Part shown: positions 39,701 through 53,739 of the stretch, one piece after another
How the letters are laid out: each line of letters starts with the position of its first letter
Position numbering within the stretch: the stretch's first letter is position 1
Assembly (NCBI GenBank): GCA_963576565.1
Contig: OY755046.1
Coordinates: 60,491,471 to 60,555,470 of the forward strand
Reading direction: 5' to 3'
DNA from: Aspidapion aeneum
Taxonomy: Eukaryota; Arthropoda; Insecta; Coleoptera; Brentidae
Length of the DNA stretch: 64,000 bases
Position numbers and translations under genes: made by a program
Notes under the pieces: generated by a model
Databases searched by the model: none
What the model was told of the DNA's origin: nothing
Seen by the model: only the letters and a program-made list of their open reading frames with translations

Positions 39701-42700
39701 GTTATGTTTTGATATACTTTTGTCCCAAATTATTCCATTTAATAAAGTTATTGCTTTTCTTCCTTGTACGTTTCGATCTTTTATAGCTTTGTCTAGTGTT
39801 CCGTCAGCTGTAATTTTTAAACCTAAGTATTTATACTCATCACAGGACTGAATTCGCTGCCCGGTATTTAAGATTAGATCCTGTTTCATTTCACCGATAC
39901 ACATATAATCTGTCTTATTGAGATTAACCTCTAGTCCCCACTTATTGTACTCTTCTATTAGTTTTAGTGTCATATATTCGAGGTCGTCATAATCCTGAGC
40001 CACTACTATCTGATCATCGGCGAAACATAAAGTATACAAGGTGGTTTCCTCCAACGGAATTCCCATGTTTTCGCATTTTCTCTTCCATACTACAAGGACT
40101 TGTTCCAAGTATATCTCTTTTTAAAGATCATGATCAAAATTTATCGCCATCTCAAAATTCAATTCATACTTGATTCTACAAAATGGCGTGTTAATTTTTA
40201 TTTTCTGAAAATGTTTTGGTTTTAAGTTTAATTTATAGAAAAAACACCCTTGCTAAGGTGCCTAAACTCTTACCTTACGTTTCTAGTGAGAAAACAAAAC
40301 CATGTACCCTGCAAGAAGCGCCATCTACCAAAATACGAGAGAAACAAAAACAGCAGCAGGCAAGTAAAACTGCTATATCATCGATCGATGAAAATATCGA
40401 TTAAAAGAGAGAATCCATCACGTGACCTACGACACACATTGTCTTTTAGGTCAGATCAACGCTGATTGCGTTTATTCCGCCATTAAGACGTCGGCGTAGC
40501 GTCTGTCAGCGGACTTTAAATAGCAGTTTTACTCGCCTGCTGCTGTTTTAGTTTCTCTCGTATTTTGCTAGATGGCGCTTCTTGCAGGGTACATGGTTTT
40601 GTTTTCTCACTAGAAACGTAAGGTAAGAGTTTAGGCACCTTAGCAAGGGTGTTTTTTCTATAAATTAAACTTAAAACCAAAACAGAGTACATGATTTTAT
40701 TTTCTTACTAGAACCGTAAGGTGAGAGACAAAACCATGTCCTGAACTTAGCAAGGGTGTCACATTAACCAAGCAGTGTTCTGAAGAGTCCCAGAAGGACA
40801 AAACAGTTAACTGTCAACATTTATTAGGTGTCCATTAGATCTTGGACCCCGTGAGGTAAAGCTTTCGAGCTACCCACGGAAAAATACGAGAGAAACAAAA
40901 AACCCTTATTTTTAATTTAATTTACGGGTACTAAATTTTAAGTTCTTGAAAACACCTTACCTCAAAAAATCCAGAAATGTTGTCACTTTTCAAGATGTCC
41001 TCAAAATGGATGGAGTGGTCATTGTGCGGCTTTTGGGGGGCCGATTCGCCTGAGTTCGGTTTTTCTTCGTTGTTTTTCGGTTCTTGCGACTGCTTTTCGG
41101 AATTTTCGCCCGCGGCGCCACTGGTCGGCGTGGATCTAGAGAAAATAAAAACGGTTCAAAGTGACAGAAAGAGTGATATGATGTATTAGTTGTTTCTGTT
41201 GGTTTCGCACATAAAAATCTATTCACAGTCTAACCATCAAACAGCTTGTATCTATCTCCCTCTCTTTCTCTCTCTCACTTACCGTTCGATGTTCTCGTCC
41301 TTCTCACGAATAACTCCGTCCTTGTCGCTCGACTGGGACTCGGTCTTCTTGCGGGCCCACTCTTTGCTCCTCTTAGCCCGATTCGAGAGTTTGTCGGGTT
41401 TCTTCGGAGGCATTTCGGGATCGTCAAAGCCCCGCAGTTCAATCGTGTCGTTCTGAGAAATCGGACCAGAAGAAAACCTAAAGAAATATATATATTGTTA
41501 CAAATTTAAGTATTTAAATTTTATAGTTAGAATTTATTTAGGTTTAGTGTAGTATTAGGTTGACGTATTTTATGGTTGTATTCTTAATCTAGGTTTTAGT
41601 TGTGTTATCTGTGACAAACTGGTATGCGAAAGTCTAGAAAAGGGCTGGAATGAGTCCGAATCGAACAAGGATGGAAGGGTTCTCGAATAGTAGGCAGCCC
41701 TCATATATAAGGCCGGACGTCGTGCATCAGTCAGTCAGTCACAGATAACGTACTGTAGTGGTCGTGAGATATTAACACGAAGTTAATAGACCGATTATAG
41801 TAGTGAATTATTAGCAAGTTATTAGTAAGTTTAAGTGCGTGTTTTTGTACATAATTTGTCGAAATAAATTGACGTATCGTTTTCAACAATTGCGAGTTTT
41901 AATTTGTCGTTGTGAACCCGTAACAATATTATGATAATTTTTTGCTATTTGACCGCTTAAATTATTTACTACTACTACTATGTCGGTTAAGAATGTACTT
42001 CTACGTTGTCCGACGCCTATTTTCCACCTCCTTCGATCCTGACAAACATTTTCTGTCAGATTTTTTTGACTAATTGATCTTTGGATTGACTGTTGCCATT
42101 TTAGTTTAGGACACCCTTTTTTCTGCGCCCTATTGGTTGCCATTTTAGAACCTGCTTTGGTAATCGTTCGTCGTTCATCCGTTGTACATGGCCGAATCAT
42201 ATCAGTTGTCTTTTAGTGATGTCACTCGTCATGCTTTCCTCGATTCCCATTATTTCTTTTATAATCTCATTTCTTATATGATCTGTTCTACATATTCTCA
42301 CTGATCTTCTTATTGCATCCATTTCGACACTTTCCATATTTGTTCTGTACGCCTCTGCCACGCGACAAGTCTCTATTCCATACAACAGCGTGCTTTTCAC
42401 CATTCTACATTCATACATTCTTTTTTATCTATCTGCTCCATAAAATACTGTTAAGACATCCAATAACCTTTCTTGCTTTTACTATTCTTTTTTCCAGTTC
42501 TTTGCAGTCTGTTCCTGTCTTATCAAACGTGACACCCAACTATACATACTCATTGCATGGAGATATTACTTGTCCATTGTCTAGTTCTAACTCACTGGAT
42601 TCGTTTCCAATACATTAGCTACAATCACTTGGTCGTCAGCAAACTGTAGTGTGTGTATATGGTAAATCGGTCGTAAAGTTGTATTCCCATGCCGTGCACT

Positions 42701-45700
42701 CCACGTTTCCAGTTTTTTTTAGTTCTTTCTTGTACTCTATCAAATAAAAAATTCAAACAAAAGTGCTTACCATTCTGGTTCGATTTCCTCACGGTTTTCA
42801 GAAAATCTGCGCCTGTCGCCATATCTGGAATTTTTCCTACCATTATCCCTAAACAAAAATTCAAAGAAACTATAATATAAAATACTAAGTGTGATACGTT
42901 TTTTTGAAGAGAATTTCACTTTGGTTTAAAAAATAGTATAGAAACAGGATCATTCCATAAAACCATACCAACCCTTGACGTGTGGAAATAGCTAGACTTG
43001 GAATAGCACCATATTTGGATTTGGAAAGAGATACAAAACATGTTTTATTTTTATTCTGATTTGACAACGCCGCCGTTGTTGTTTCCCTACGTACGTTTTT
43101 TTATTCAAAACAAAGTTATTATTAGAATGTTAGAAAATTATTTTTTAATTTTTAGTGCATTTTATAAAAGCTTGTGACTTAAAAAAAAAATTTACCAATT
43201 TATTTTTTACTTTTTAGTCTCAGCTATCTACTCTATTAAACGAACATATTTGTTCAATAACAGAACAGAAGAGTTTATTCTAGATTATAATGAAATCGCT
43301 GATCGTGAGTTGTTTGGAAACTCATTTTTCTATTGGGGGAAGGAGAGCGTGGGGGTAGAGGTAGAAATATATTTTTTGTTTGGGCTGTATTGCCATCGGA
43401 CCTTTATGCATATACCCAATTTTATAAAAGTTATTTAAAGTGAAGTGTGTCAAAAACGCATTTTTTATGGAAGGGAGTGGGGAGTAGGGTGGGAGGTCAT
43501 TTTTTCATTATTGTTGTATTGTCAGCGGATCACTATATGTATACCAAATTTCATCCAAATCGGATAACGGGAAGTGTGTCAAAAACAAATTTTTCTTTGG
43601 AAGGGGGTGGGGGTAGGGGTGGGAGAACATTTTTTTCTTATTGTTGTATTATCATCGGACCACTATGTGTATACCAAATTTCATCCAAATCGGATAATGG
43701 GAAGGGTGCAAAAACGCATTTTCTATGGAAGGGGGTGGGGGTAGGGGTGGGAACATATTTTTTTTAAATGTTGTATTGTCATCGGACCACTATGTGAATA
43801 CCAAATTTCATCCAAATCGGATAATGGAAAGTGTGTCAAAAACTCATTTTTCTATGAAAGGGGGTGGGGGTAGGGGTGGAAGGATATTTTTTTCTTAATA
43901 TTGTATTGTCATCGGATCACTATATGTATACCAAATTTTATCCAAATCGGATAACGGGAAATGTGTCAAAAACAAATTTTTCTTTGGAAGGGGGTGGGGG
44001 TAGGGGTGGGAGGATATTCTTTTCTTATTGTTGTATTATCGGACCACTATGTGTATACCAAATTTTATCCAAATCGGATAACGGGAAGTGTGTCAAAAAC
44101 ACATTTTTCTATAGAAGGGGTGGGGGTAGGGGTGGGAGGATATTTTTTTCTTAATGTTGTATTGTCATGGGACCACTATGTGTGTACAAAATTTCATCCA
44201 AATCGGATAATGGGAAGTGTGTCAAAAACGCTTCACAAGATTTGATAGATAGTTAGATAGTTAGATAATTAGACAGAACATCTGAAGCTAAATAAAAGCT
44301 TGTAAAAAGAAACAAACTAATCCGTGACCTACGACAGCTCCTCTGCCTTCCAGACCAGATCAACGATGGCGCTTCTTTCGATAGTTGTCTCACTATTGAC
44401 AAAGGATTAGAGACAAAACCGTCTAATTAACTTCGCAAGAGTGTCACATTGACCAAGCAGTGTTCTGAGGAGTCCCATAAGGACGAAACAGTACAGCGTG
44501 TCCCATTTTCGATGGGATTAAATGGGAAACTCGGTTATTATTAAAGATATTGATTTTCCGATTGCACCTTACCGTGCTCTTTTTTTGAGCCCTTAAAAAT
44601 GGTGTAATCAGATTTTTGCCATACCCCGTAGTTTCGCTAATACAGGGAGTTTTGGAAAACATTGTATTTTTAATAATCCCTTATATCTCGCTTATTTTGC
44701 GAGATATTTTTATTCTGTAAAAACCTTTTTATGACAACTTTTTTAGAAGAAAATAATGACGATGTCAACTTTTTAAAATATTGTTTAGTTTTTGAGATAT
44801 GGTATTTATCATAAAAAAATTAAATACGGACCTGGATTTTTTTTATTACTATTTTTAATGGTTTCATGCTAGTATTATAACAACATAAATGGTTCGTCCC
44901 GCCTTCTTTTTTGTAAATATGTTCTTTTTACTATAATTTACCAAATTGGTTCGAATTAGGCTATTTGGTGATTCACTAGAGCATTTTCTATTTTTTGTTT
45001 ATTTAGTATTAATTAACTAATTAAGTACTTAAAATTACTGGGTTATTTGCATTTGAAACTCCCGCGGTTTTAAAGGCAAATATTACAATTTGCTATAATT
45101 AATTTACTTTACATAAAATGCATTTTGAATTACTAAGGTTCCTAGTTCCTTTAATATGGACCTTCGTAATCTCATTCCTTCCTACTTATTCCTTTTCTCC
45201 TACGCCTATGGATTAACCACGCCACTGGGCGACATGTGGGAGAACGAACGCAGTAGCGAATACCTGCTGCAGCATCATAGAGAACCGTTTCGCCTTCGAA
45301 CGATAATACACGCGTGTTAGCGACTCTCCTACCACATTCATGTGGGGTGCAAAAAATACGGTTGAACAGCACGTCCTCCCATGAGTTCCACTTCCTGTAT
45401 AAAAATGGTAAGTGAAAATGCATTATTTTTACCTTACATACATTTGTTTATTGCTACACTAACCTAGAAGGTAAACTAGACCATTTCAGAATCCCTTGTA
45501 CCAGCTTAGCCTATGACCTTATTCCCTTAAAATTACAGTCCACATCTGACACCGTTAAATTCCAGACAACTCTCCTATCTGGACCACCAGGGAGCCCCAT
45601 TTTTGGTCCTTCGAGCCGGATTTCTGGAATCGTTTTTTTGCCTTTTTAGGTTAGTTTTTTTTACTGGTTTCAAATGCAAGAAAAACCCTTGTTTTTCCTA

Positions 45701-48700
45701 AATGCCTTTTTTACTGGTTTCAAATGCAAGAAAAACCCTTGTTTTTCTTACATGCCTACTTTAGAAAACCCCTAGGTTTCTAAAATACATTTTGCGATTT
45801 TTTTTTGTGTAAAAACAAATGCAAGAAAAACCCTTGTTTTTCTTACATGCCTACTTTAGAAAACCCCTAGGTTTCTAAAATACATTTTGCGATTTTTTTT
45901 GTGTAAAAATTAAATATTTTTAACAATAAATTTAGCCTTTTCATGCGAAAAACCAAACACAGATAAAATCCGTAAACTACTATGCTTTTTTTTGTTTCGA
46001 ATAAATCAAGTTTTTTCGTTTCTTTTTTGTAAAAAAAAAAAAACCGTATGGAATTTGGGTGTTTTTTTGTTTGTCACTGGAAATAGTTTAAAATAGTGTC
46101 TGCAAAGTGCTATTATTTTAGCCGTTGTGCCTTCACATTTGTGGATTGCTATAATTATATCCAATTTGCTCGAAAAAAATCTCCAAATTGCCATATTCAT
46201 TTTTGCTTATTGCAAATTGCTATGACTATATCCGATTGCGGATGCTTTACTATATTCGTTTTTGCGTAAAAATTGCTATGAATATATCTATTTCTAATTT
46301 ACTATTATAATATCTGTCTGCAAATGGCTATGATTGTATCCATTTTTTGCGTGCATAATAAATTTTGAAGGAAATTTAATTCTTAACTTGAGAATTTGTT
46401 TTCGTGTAAAGGCAGATAAATAGTTTTACCAAATTAAATGCTTTTGATTTGTAGGTATTTATTTTTAAATTTAATACATAGTAGGTACCTACTTATTTGA
46501 ATTCGCGAGGCGAAGATAAAAAAACTTATACACAAGTTTTTTGTTATCATTAGTTTGCATCGGGTATTTTCTTTACTTTTGTGCGCTTATAGTTTGATTA
46601 TTGTAATTAAACGTAGGACATTAATATTTATACAGGGTGTCCAAATTTTGATTTTTTTTTCAGTTTACCTAATTTTTGTCAATTATTTTTTTGGATTTTT
46701 TTTTAAATCATGTCTAGTTCGGATAAAATTTTAAAGGCTAAAGCCTTGCGCTATAGTGCGATTTCACAGCTAAATTTGATCATTGAATCCGCGACCCTCG
46801 CAAAAAATGACCCTGCCTATCACAGCGGCTTTAAAGTCAAATTTCGGACATTGTCAAAAATCAAAAAAGATTTTGAAAAGCACCATAATACTTTGTTGAC
46901 GTTGGTAGCCTCTGATGAGGATCGCTTAGTAGTAGAAACCAAAGTGTCTATGGACTTTTGCAAACGCTGTGACGAGATTTCCACTATATTTTACGAACTT
47001 TTCGAACTACCCTTTGAAGATGGAGGGCTTTTGAGCAGTACGATAAATCCCATGGGCAGTCCCTGTGCCTCCACAGACCAGCATGGTTTACTGCCTAGGA
47101 TAAAAATACCTCTTTTTCAAGGGGAATTTAAGGAGTTCCCAACCTTTTTGCAAGCCTTTAATGCTACCGTGCACAATAATAGGTCGCTGGGAAACTTTGA
47201 AAAATTCAATTTGCTTTTTTCTAATTTAAAGGGCCCTGCCCTGGATGTCATTTCTGACATTCCTATCCTTGCTGAAAATTATTTAAATGCCTACCACACC
47301 TTGGTGGATAGGTATACAAATAAACGATTACAAGCTTACCTTCACTGGAAGGCAATTGAAGGCTTCTCTCCTCTTACTAAAGAGAATGCTACGAATTTGA
47401 GGAATTTGCTTGATTGTTTTTCGAAAAACTTAAGTGCTTTAAAAGTCATGGGTTTTAAAACGGAGTTTTGGGATTATATTGTGGCACAAATGCTCTTGGA
47501 TAGGTTGGACCCAACCACGCGCAAGGCATTTGAGCAAAATTATTGCTCCAGTGAGATCCCCTCTTATGATAAAATTCGTGCTTTTGTTTCTAGCCATTGC
47601 ATTGCGTTGGAACAAATACAACAAACTCAAGATTACTTAAAAAATAAAGATTTGTCAATTTCAAGTCAGAAAAATCAAGCAAAGTTTCAAAATCGATCTG
47701 CTTTGTTTGCTAATACTCAGAGAGCCTCCAAAAATGCCTCCCAGTCTCCAAATGGCCAAAGTGGCTTAAATAATACTCCAAACCCTCAAAATTTTTGTTT
47801 TCTCTGTAAAAGTGGCGATCATATAATATACAGATGTCCTAATTTTTTGGCGAAAACTCCCCAGCAACGTTTTGAGATTGTTAAACAACATAAAGCGTGT
47901 GTCAACTGTTTGGCCTCAAAGCATAATTTACCCCAGCAATGCAAATCAGAAAAAAGATGTTTACATTGTGGCCAATTTCATCACAGTCTCTTACATTTTT
48001 TTCCTATTAATTCTACACCTAGTTCTGCGAGTAGCCCCTCTACTTCTGCAGTGCAACCCCCGAGGAGCCCCGTGGCTACCGAATTTAATAGAACCACTAA
48101 CACCATTGTTACTGGTATGTCTTTAAATGATCGCGAAGTACTTCTCTGTACCGCTTTAATACAAATACAGGATGTTTTTCAAAATTGGCACACAGTGCGC
48201 GCCATCTGTGACTCTGGTGCTCAATCTTCATTTATATCTAAGTCATGTGCTGATAGTTTGGGCCTTCCTAAATTTAATATCGCCAGGACTCTACAAAGCT
48301 TAGATCGAATGACAACTTCGGCAAAATCTGGAATTAATTGCAATATATCCTCTTTGCGTGATAATAATTTTGTTTTTAATTTTGATGCGATAATACTCGA
48401 TAAAATTTGTAGTGATTTACCTCATTCCTCATTTTCGATTAAAAGTTTTCCTTTTCTCGCCAACTTAGCACTAGCTGACCCAGGCTTTAATAAAAGCGAT
48501 AAAATTGATTTATTGTTGGGCGGCGATGTGTACCCTTACATTTTGCTAGATGGTCGTTTGTCTACGGGACCCAACAACCCCGTCTGCATTAATACTATTT
48601 TTGGTTGGGGAATAATGGGCAATCTTTCACTTTCACCTTCAACTACAAATCAAATTAAAACATTTTTTACTACGTCAATGAACGATTCTTTTGTCAATTT

Positions 48701-51700
48701 AGATAAAAATCTACAACGATTTTGGCAAATAGATGACATACCTAATGTCAAGGCCATTGACCCCGAAGATGAGTTTTGCGAAAATTATTTTTTGAAAACT
48801 ACCTCAAAAAATGAGGAGGGGAGATATATTGTATCTTTACCATTTAAAGTTACTGCTCCAGATTTTGGCGACACTCGATCCATTGCCGTACGTCGTTTTT
48901 TCTCCCTTGAGAAGAAATTGCTACAAAACCCTGATTTTTATGCTGCCTACAGCTCTGTTTTACAAGATTATTTAGATAATAATCATATGCAACCGGTTTC
49001 TGCACCTTTGCCGACCGAAATTTCAAATCATTTTTATATTGCACACCATGCGGTGTTTAAAAAAGATTCTACTAGCACCCCCCTGAGGGTGGTTTTTGAT
49101 GCGAGCATGCACGCCCCTGGCAAAATCTCGCTCAACAACGCTGTTTATACTGGGCCCCCTTTACAAAGGGACTTACAAAAAATTTTATTACTTTATCGTT
49201 TGCATAAATTTTGCTTTTGTTGCGACATCCGTCAAATGTACAGGATGATTTTAGTTGACCCTAGTCAAACTAATTTTCAAAGAATAGTTTGGAGGTTTGA
49301 TCCTAACCAGCCTATTCAAGACTTCGAAATAAATAGAGTTTTATTCGGGGTCTCTTGTAGCCCCTTTTTGGCTATCAGAACTTTGCTGCAACTTGCTAGA
49401 GAGCATGAGGACCTTCCTCTTGCCTCAAAAATCATTGAGGAGGCAGTTTTTGTCGATGATGTGATTTCGGGAAGTGATGACTTTTTTAAGGCCACTGAGA
49501 TGAAAAATCAATTAATCGAGCTACTTAGCCGAGGTGGATTCGAATTGCGTAAATGGGCGAGCAATTGTCCCGAGTTACTATCCGATCTTCCTGAGTCACA
49601 CATTTCGATGAAGGCTCTTTCTCTCGATTTAGATGCTGAAAATTCAACTTTGAAAATTCTCGGTTTAAATTGGAACCCTCATACTGATGAATTTTTTTAT
49701 ACTTTCGACTGTTCTCTCCAAACATGCACTAAAAGAACAATTTTAAGTAATTTGGCCCGCATTTACGACCCTCTGTCTTTTTTGGCGCCAATAGTTCTAA
49801 TTTTAAAATTAATTGTTCAATACTGCTGGGCAGAAGACTTAAACTGGGACGACCCTGTCAGTCCGGAAATTGTTTTTAAATGGGAAAAATTTAAAAATGA
49901 ATTAAAGTTTTTGCATTCTGTTAAAATTCCTCGTCAAATAATTTTGCCTAATGCTAGTCAAATCCAGCTAGTAGGATTTTGCGATAGTTCAGAACGGGCC
50001 TATTGTGCTGTCGCTTATATTCGAATTTTTTATTCTGATGGAAACATTAAAGTTTTTTTTGTTTGTAGTAAATCTAGAGTCGCACCGTTGCGTCGTAAAC
50101 TAACTTTACCAAGACTAGAGCTTTTAGGAGCTGTTTTGTTGGCTAAATTAATGGATTTTTTACTAGAAACGTTCTCGGAAAAAATTAAATTTGATAAAAT
50201 TCTTGCTTTTACTGATAGCACAGTGACCTTATCTTGGATTCAGGGATCTCCTCACAAATTTAAAACATTTGTTTCGAATAGAACTGCCTATATACAAGGA
50301 AGAATTAGCCCTGAGTTTTGGCATTATGTTCCTACTGAACAAAATCCTGCTGACTGCGGTACTAGGGAAATGTATCCCTCTGATTTACAAAGATTTTATT
50401 TTTGGTTAGAAGGGCCTTCTTTTCTAAACCAACCTACAAATACTTGGGATTTTATGACAGTTACTTACGATGGGAATGCAGTTTTGGAAGAACAGCGAAA
50501 AAATATTTTTAACGTTTTTACTTGCGAACAAACAGTTGAATATTATGTAAACAACTTGTTTGAAAAATACAGTTCTCTTTTTAAAATTAAGAGAATAGTT
50601 GCTTACTTTTTGCGAGGGTTACAAAAGTTTAAAAATCCCTCATACAATTTTGCTACTGATTACCTTACAAATCAGGATTACTACAAAGGCTTACTTTTTA
50701 TTTCGAAATGCGTACAATCTTTTTCTTTCCAAAAAGAAATTGAATTACTAAAAGATAAGAAACAGCTTCCAAAAGCTTTTCAAAAATTATGTCCATTTTT
50801 GCATAATGAAAGCTACGATTTGCTTCGTGTTGGAGGCCGTTTATGCCATTCAAATTTATCATACGATAAAAAATTTCCAATTCTTTTGCCTTCTAGTGCA
50901 AAATTCACTGAATTACTGATTTTAGATTTGCATCGCAGCAATCTTCATTGTGGTATACAGACCACAACTTTTTTACTAATGCAAAACTTCTGGGTATTGT
51001 CTGCTAAAAAGGTAGTGAGAAAAGTTTTAAGTTCTTGCCATACTTGCTGGAAAACTAAACCTAACTCCCTTCAACCCCCTATGGGTCACCTACCGAAATT
51101 TAGAGTTTCCGAAGCAAAGGTGTTCGAAAATGTAGGTATAGATTTTTGTGGTCCGTTCACGATTACTCTTGGTCGGACCAGAGGTGCAAAAACCATGAAA
51201 GCATATGTCTGTTTACTTATCTGTTGCGCTGTTAAAGCCGTGCATTTAGAGTTAGTCTCTGATTTGACATCAGAAGCCTTTCTGGCTGCTCTGCGCCGCT
51301 TCATAGCTAGAAGAGGACTATACTCGAAGATCTCTTCAGACTGCGGGACCAACTTCGTGGCCTCTGAAAAATACTTGCGACAAATTTTTTCTGATTGCGT
51401 GAAGGGGGAAGGTATAGTTTGGTCTTTTAACCCACCTGCTGCTCCCCACATGGGAGGCATTTGGGAATCAAACATTAAATCTTTAAAGACTCATCTTCAC
51501 AGGGTAGTTGGAAATCAAATACTCACCTATGAGGAATTAAATACGGTTTTAACCCAAGTTGAAGCCATAATGAACTCACGTCCTTTATGTGCCTTAAGCA
51601 CCGATCCTACTGATCTGGCGGTCTTGACTCCTAATAATTTTTTAAATTTGAGGCCTCCAGGTACAATACCCGATCCAAACTACTGCGATATTGCGTTAAA

Positions 51701-53671
51701 CAGGCTGTCCAGGTGGCAACTGTTGCAAAGAATGCACCGCGATTTTTGGATTCGCTGGCATCGCGAATATTTGCACACTTTGCAACAGCGAGCCAAATGG
51801 CACCAACCTCTTGCTTCCATTGATATTGGTACTATGGTACTGATCAAAGATGAAAATTCCACTCCATTGGATTGGCCCCTAGGCCGCATTGAAGACCTTA
51901 TTAAAGGTTCTGATAATGTTCCACGGGTTGCTATTGTAAAGACTACTAAAGGTACCTACAAACGGCCTTTGGTAAAACTATGCGCCCTGCCTACAAATTA
52001 AACTCTCTGAAATGCCCCTGGGCATTCTCAGGGGGGTGGGAAATGGTTCGTCCCGCCTTCTTTTTTGTAAATATGTTCTTTTTACTATAATTTACCAAAT
52101 TGGTTCGAATTAGGCTATTTGGTGATTCACTAGAGCATTTTCTATTTTTTGTTTATTTAGTATTAATTAACTAATTAAGTACTTAAAATTACTGGGTTAT
52201 TTGCATTTGAAACTCCCGCGGTTTTAAAGGCAAATATTACAATTTGCTATAATTAATTTACTTTACATAAAATGCATTTTGAATTACTAAGGTTCCTAGT
52301 TCCTTTAATATGGACCTTCGTAATCTCATTCCTTCCTACTTATTCCTTTTCTCCTACGCCTATGGATTAACCACGCCACTGGGCGACATGTGGGAGAACG
52401 AACGCAGTAGCGAATACCTGCTGCAGCATCATAGAGAACCGTTTCGCCTTCGAACGATAATACACGCGTGTTAGCGACTCTCCTACCACATTCATGTGGG
52501 GTGCAAAAAATACGGTTGAACAGCACGTCCTCCCATGAGTTCCACTTCCTGTATAAAAATGGTAAGTGAAAATGCATTATTTTTACCTTACATACATTTG
52601 TTTATTGCTACACTAACCTAGAAGGTAAACTAGACCATTTCAGAATCCCTTGTACCAGCTTAGCCTATGACCTTATTCCCTTAAAATTACAGTCCACATC
52701 TGACACCGTTAAATTCCAGACAACTCTCCTATCTGGACCACCAGGGAGCCCCAATAATAAAAATTTAAAAAATTTTTGGTTTAAGGTAAAAAAAATATTT
52801 AATATTTAAAAAAAAAATTAGTCCGAACCTGGATATTTCCAACATAAATATACATTCAAAATTGCTAATTAAACAATCTTTAGTTTAACTGTTTTGATAC
52901 TTAGCATATTAAAATTGTTTTACGTTAATTTACAGATTTATTTGAAACAAAGTCTACGAAAAATACAAAAAAAACAAATTACAAAAAATAACTAATTTTT
53001 CTGATTACCATTATGTGTAAGACATTGTTGGCATTTTTGAGTAATTTTTCTTAACGCATTTTGCATAAAAAAAATTTCTGCCATTTAAATATTGGGATTT
53101 TGTTGCTTGAATGAAGCAGTCAAACATATCACATTTTTCAAAATCTGGATATGGTCGATTTCTAGCCAGTTTAAAATAATTGTAAGTCATTCACAAAAAT
53201 GACAAGTAAAATGACAATGTCAATTCCACGCTTTTGTTTTGTAAATTTCACGACCTGCTGTGCTACCATCAAATAATTAGTATGATATTATTTTTGTAAC
53301 TTTTTAACGTTTTTTACTTTATTTATAAATCTTTTAATTATCATTTCAAAACAGATAAACTAAAAATCGTTCAACTAGTGTGTCTTGCAATTTTTAATTT
53401 ATAATTACGTTGGAAATTTCCAGGTTTGGACTATAATTTTTTTTTCAAATATTAAATAGTTTTTCTTAACCTTAAATCAAAAAAATATTAAAGTTTTATC
53501 ATTTTAAGGTAATAATAGCATGGACCCAATCAAAATAGTAATAAAAAAAATCCAGGTCCGTATTTAATTATATCTCTCATAACTCTCAATCTCAAAAACT
53601 AAACAATATTTTAAAAAATTGACAACGTCATAATTTTGCTTTAAAAAAGTTGCCATAATAAGGTTTTTACA

Positions 53672-53739
<68 letters not shown>

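Larger units (their letters stand above)
44890..52753 (+). mobile_element. Complete BEL/Pao LTR retrotransposon
   Basis: 710-bp LTRs at 44890-45599 and 52044-52753 (offset 7,154), which appear identical, TG...CA. PBS starts TGGTCCTTCGAGCCGG at 45604. One long gag-pol ORF is followed by a purine-rich tract (GGGGGGTGGG, 52031-52040). Imperfect 5-bp flank repeat ATAAA/ATAAT. All expected parts are present, so it looks young and possibly competent; no env. Confidence 0.96.

Noticed and set aside
43250..44245. Overlapping ORFs of 62-106 aa
   Set aside because: Each reads through the 128-bp G-rich tandem repeat and repeats itself every ~43 residues.
45172..45423. 83-aa ORF, repeated exactly at 52326-52577
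   Set aside because: It lies inside the LTR and is duplicated because both LTRs contain it; no family resemblance.
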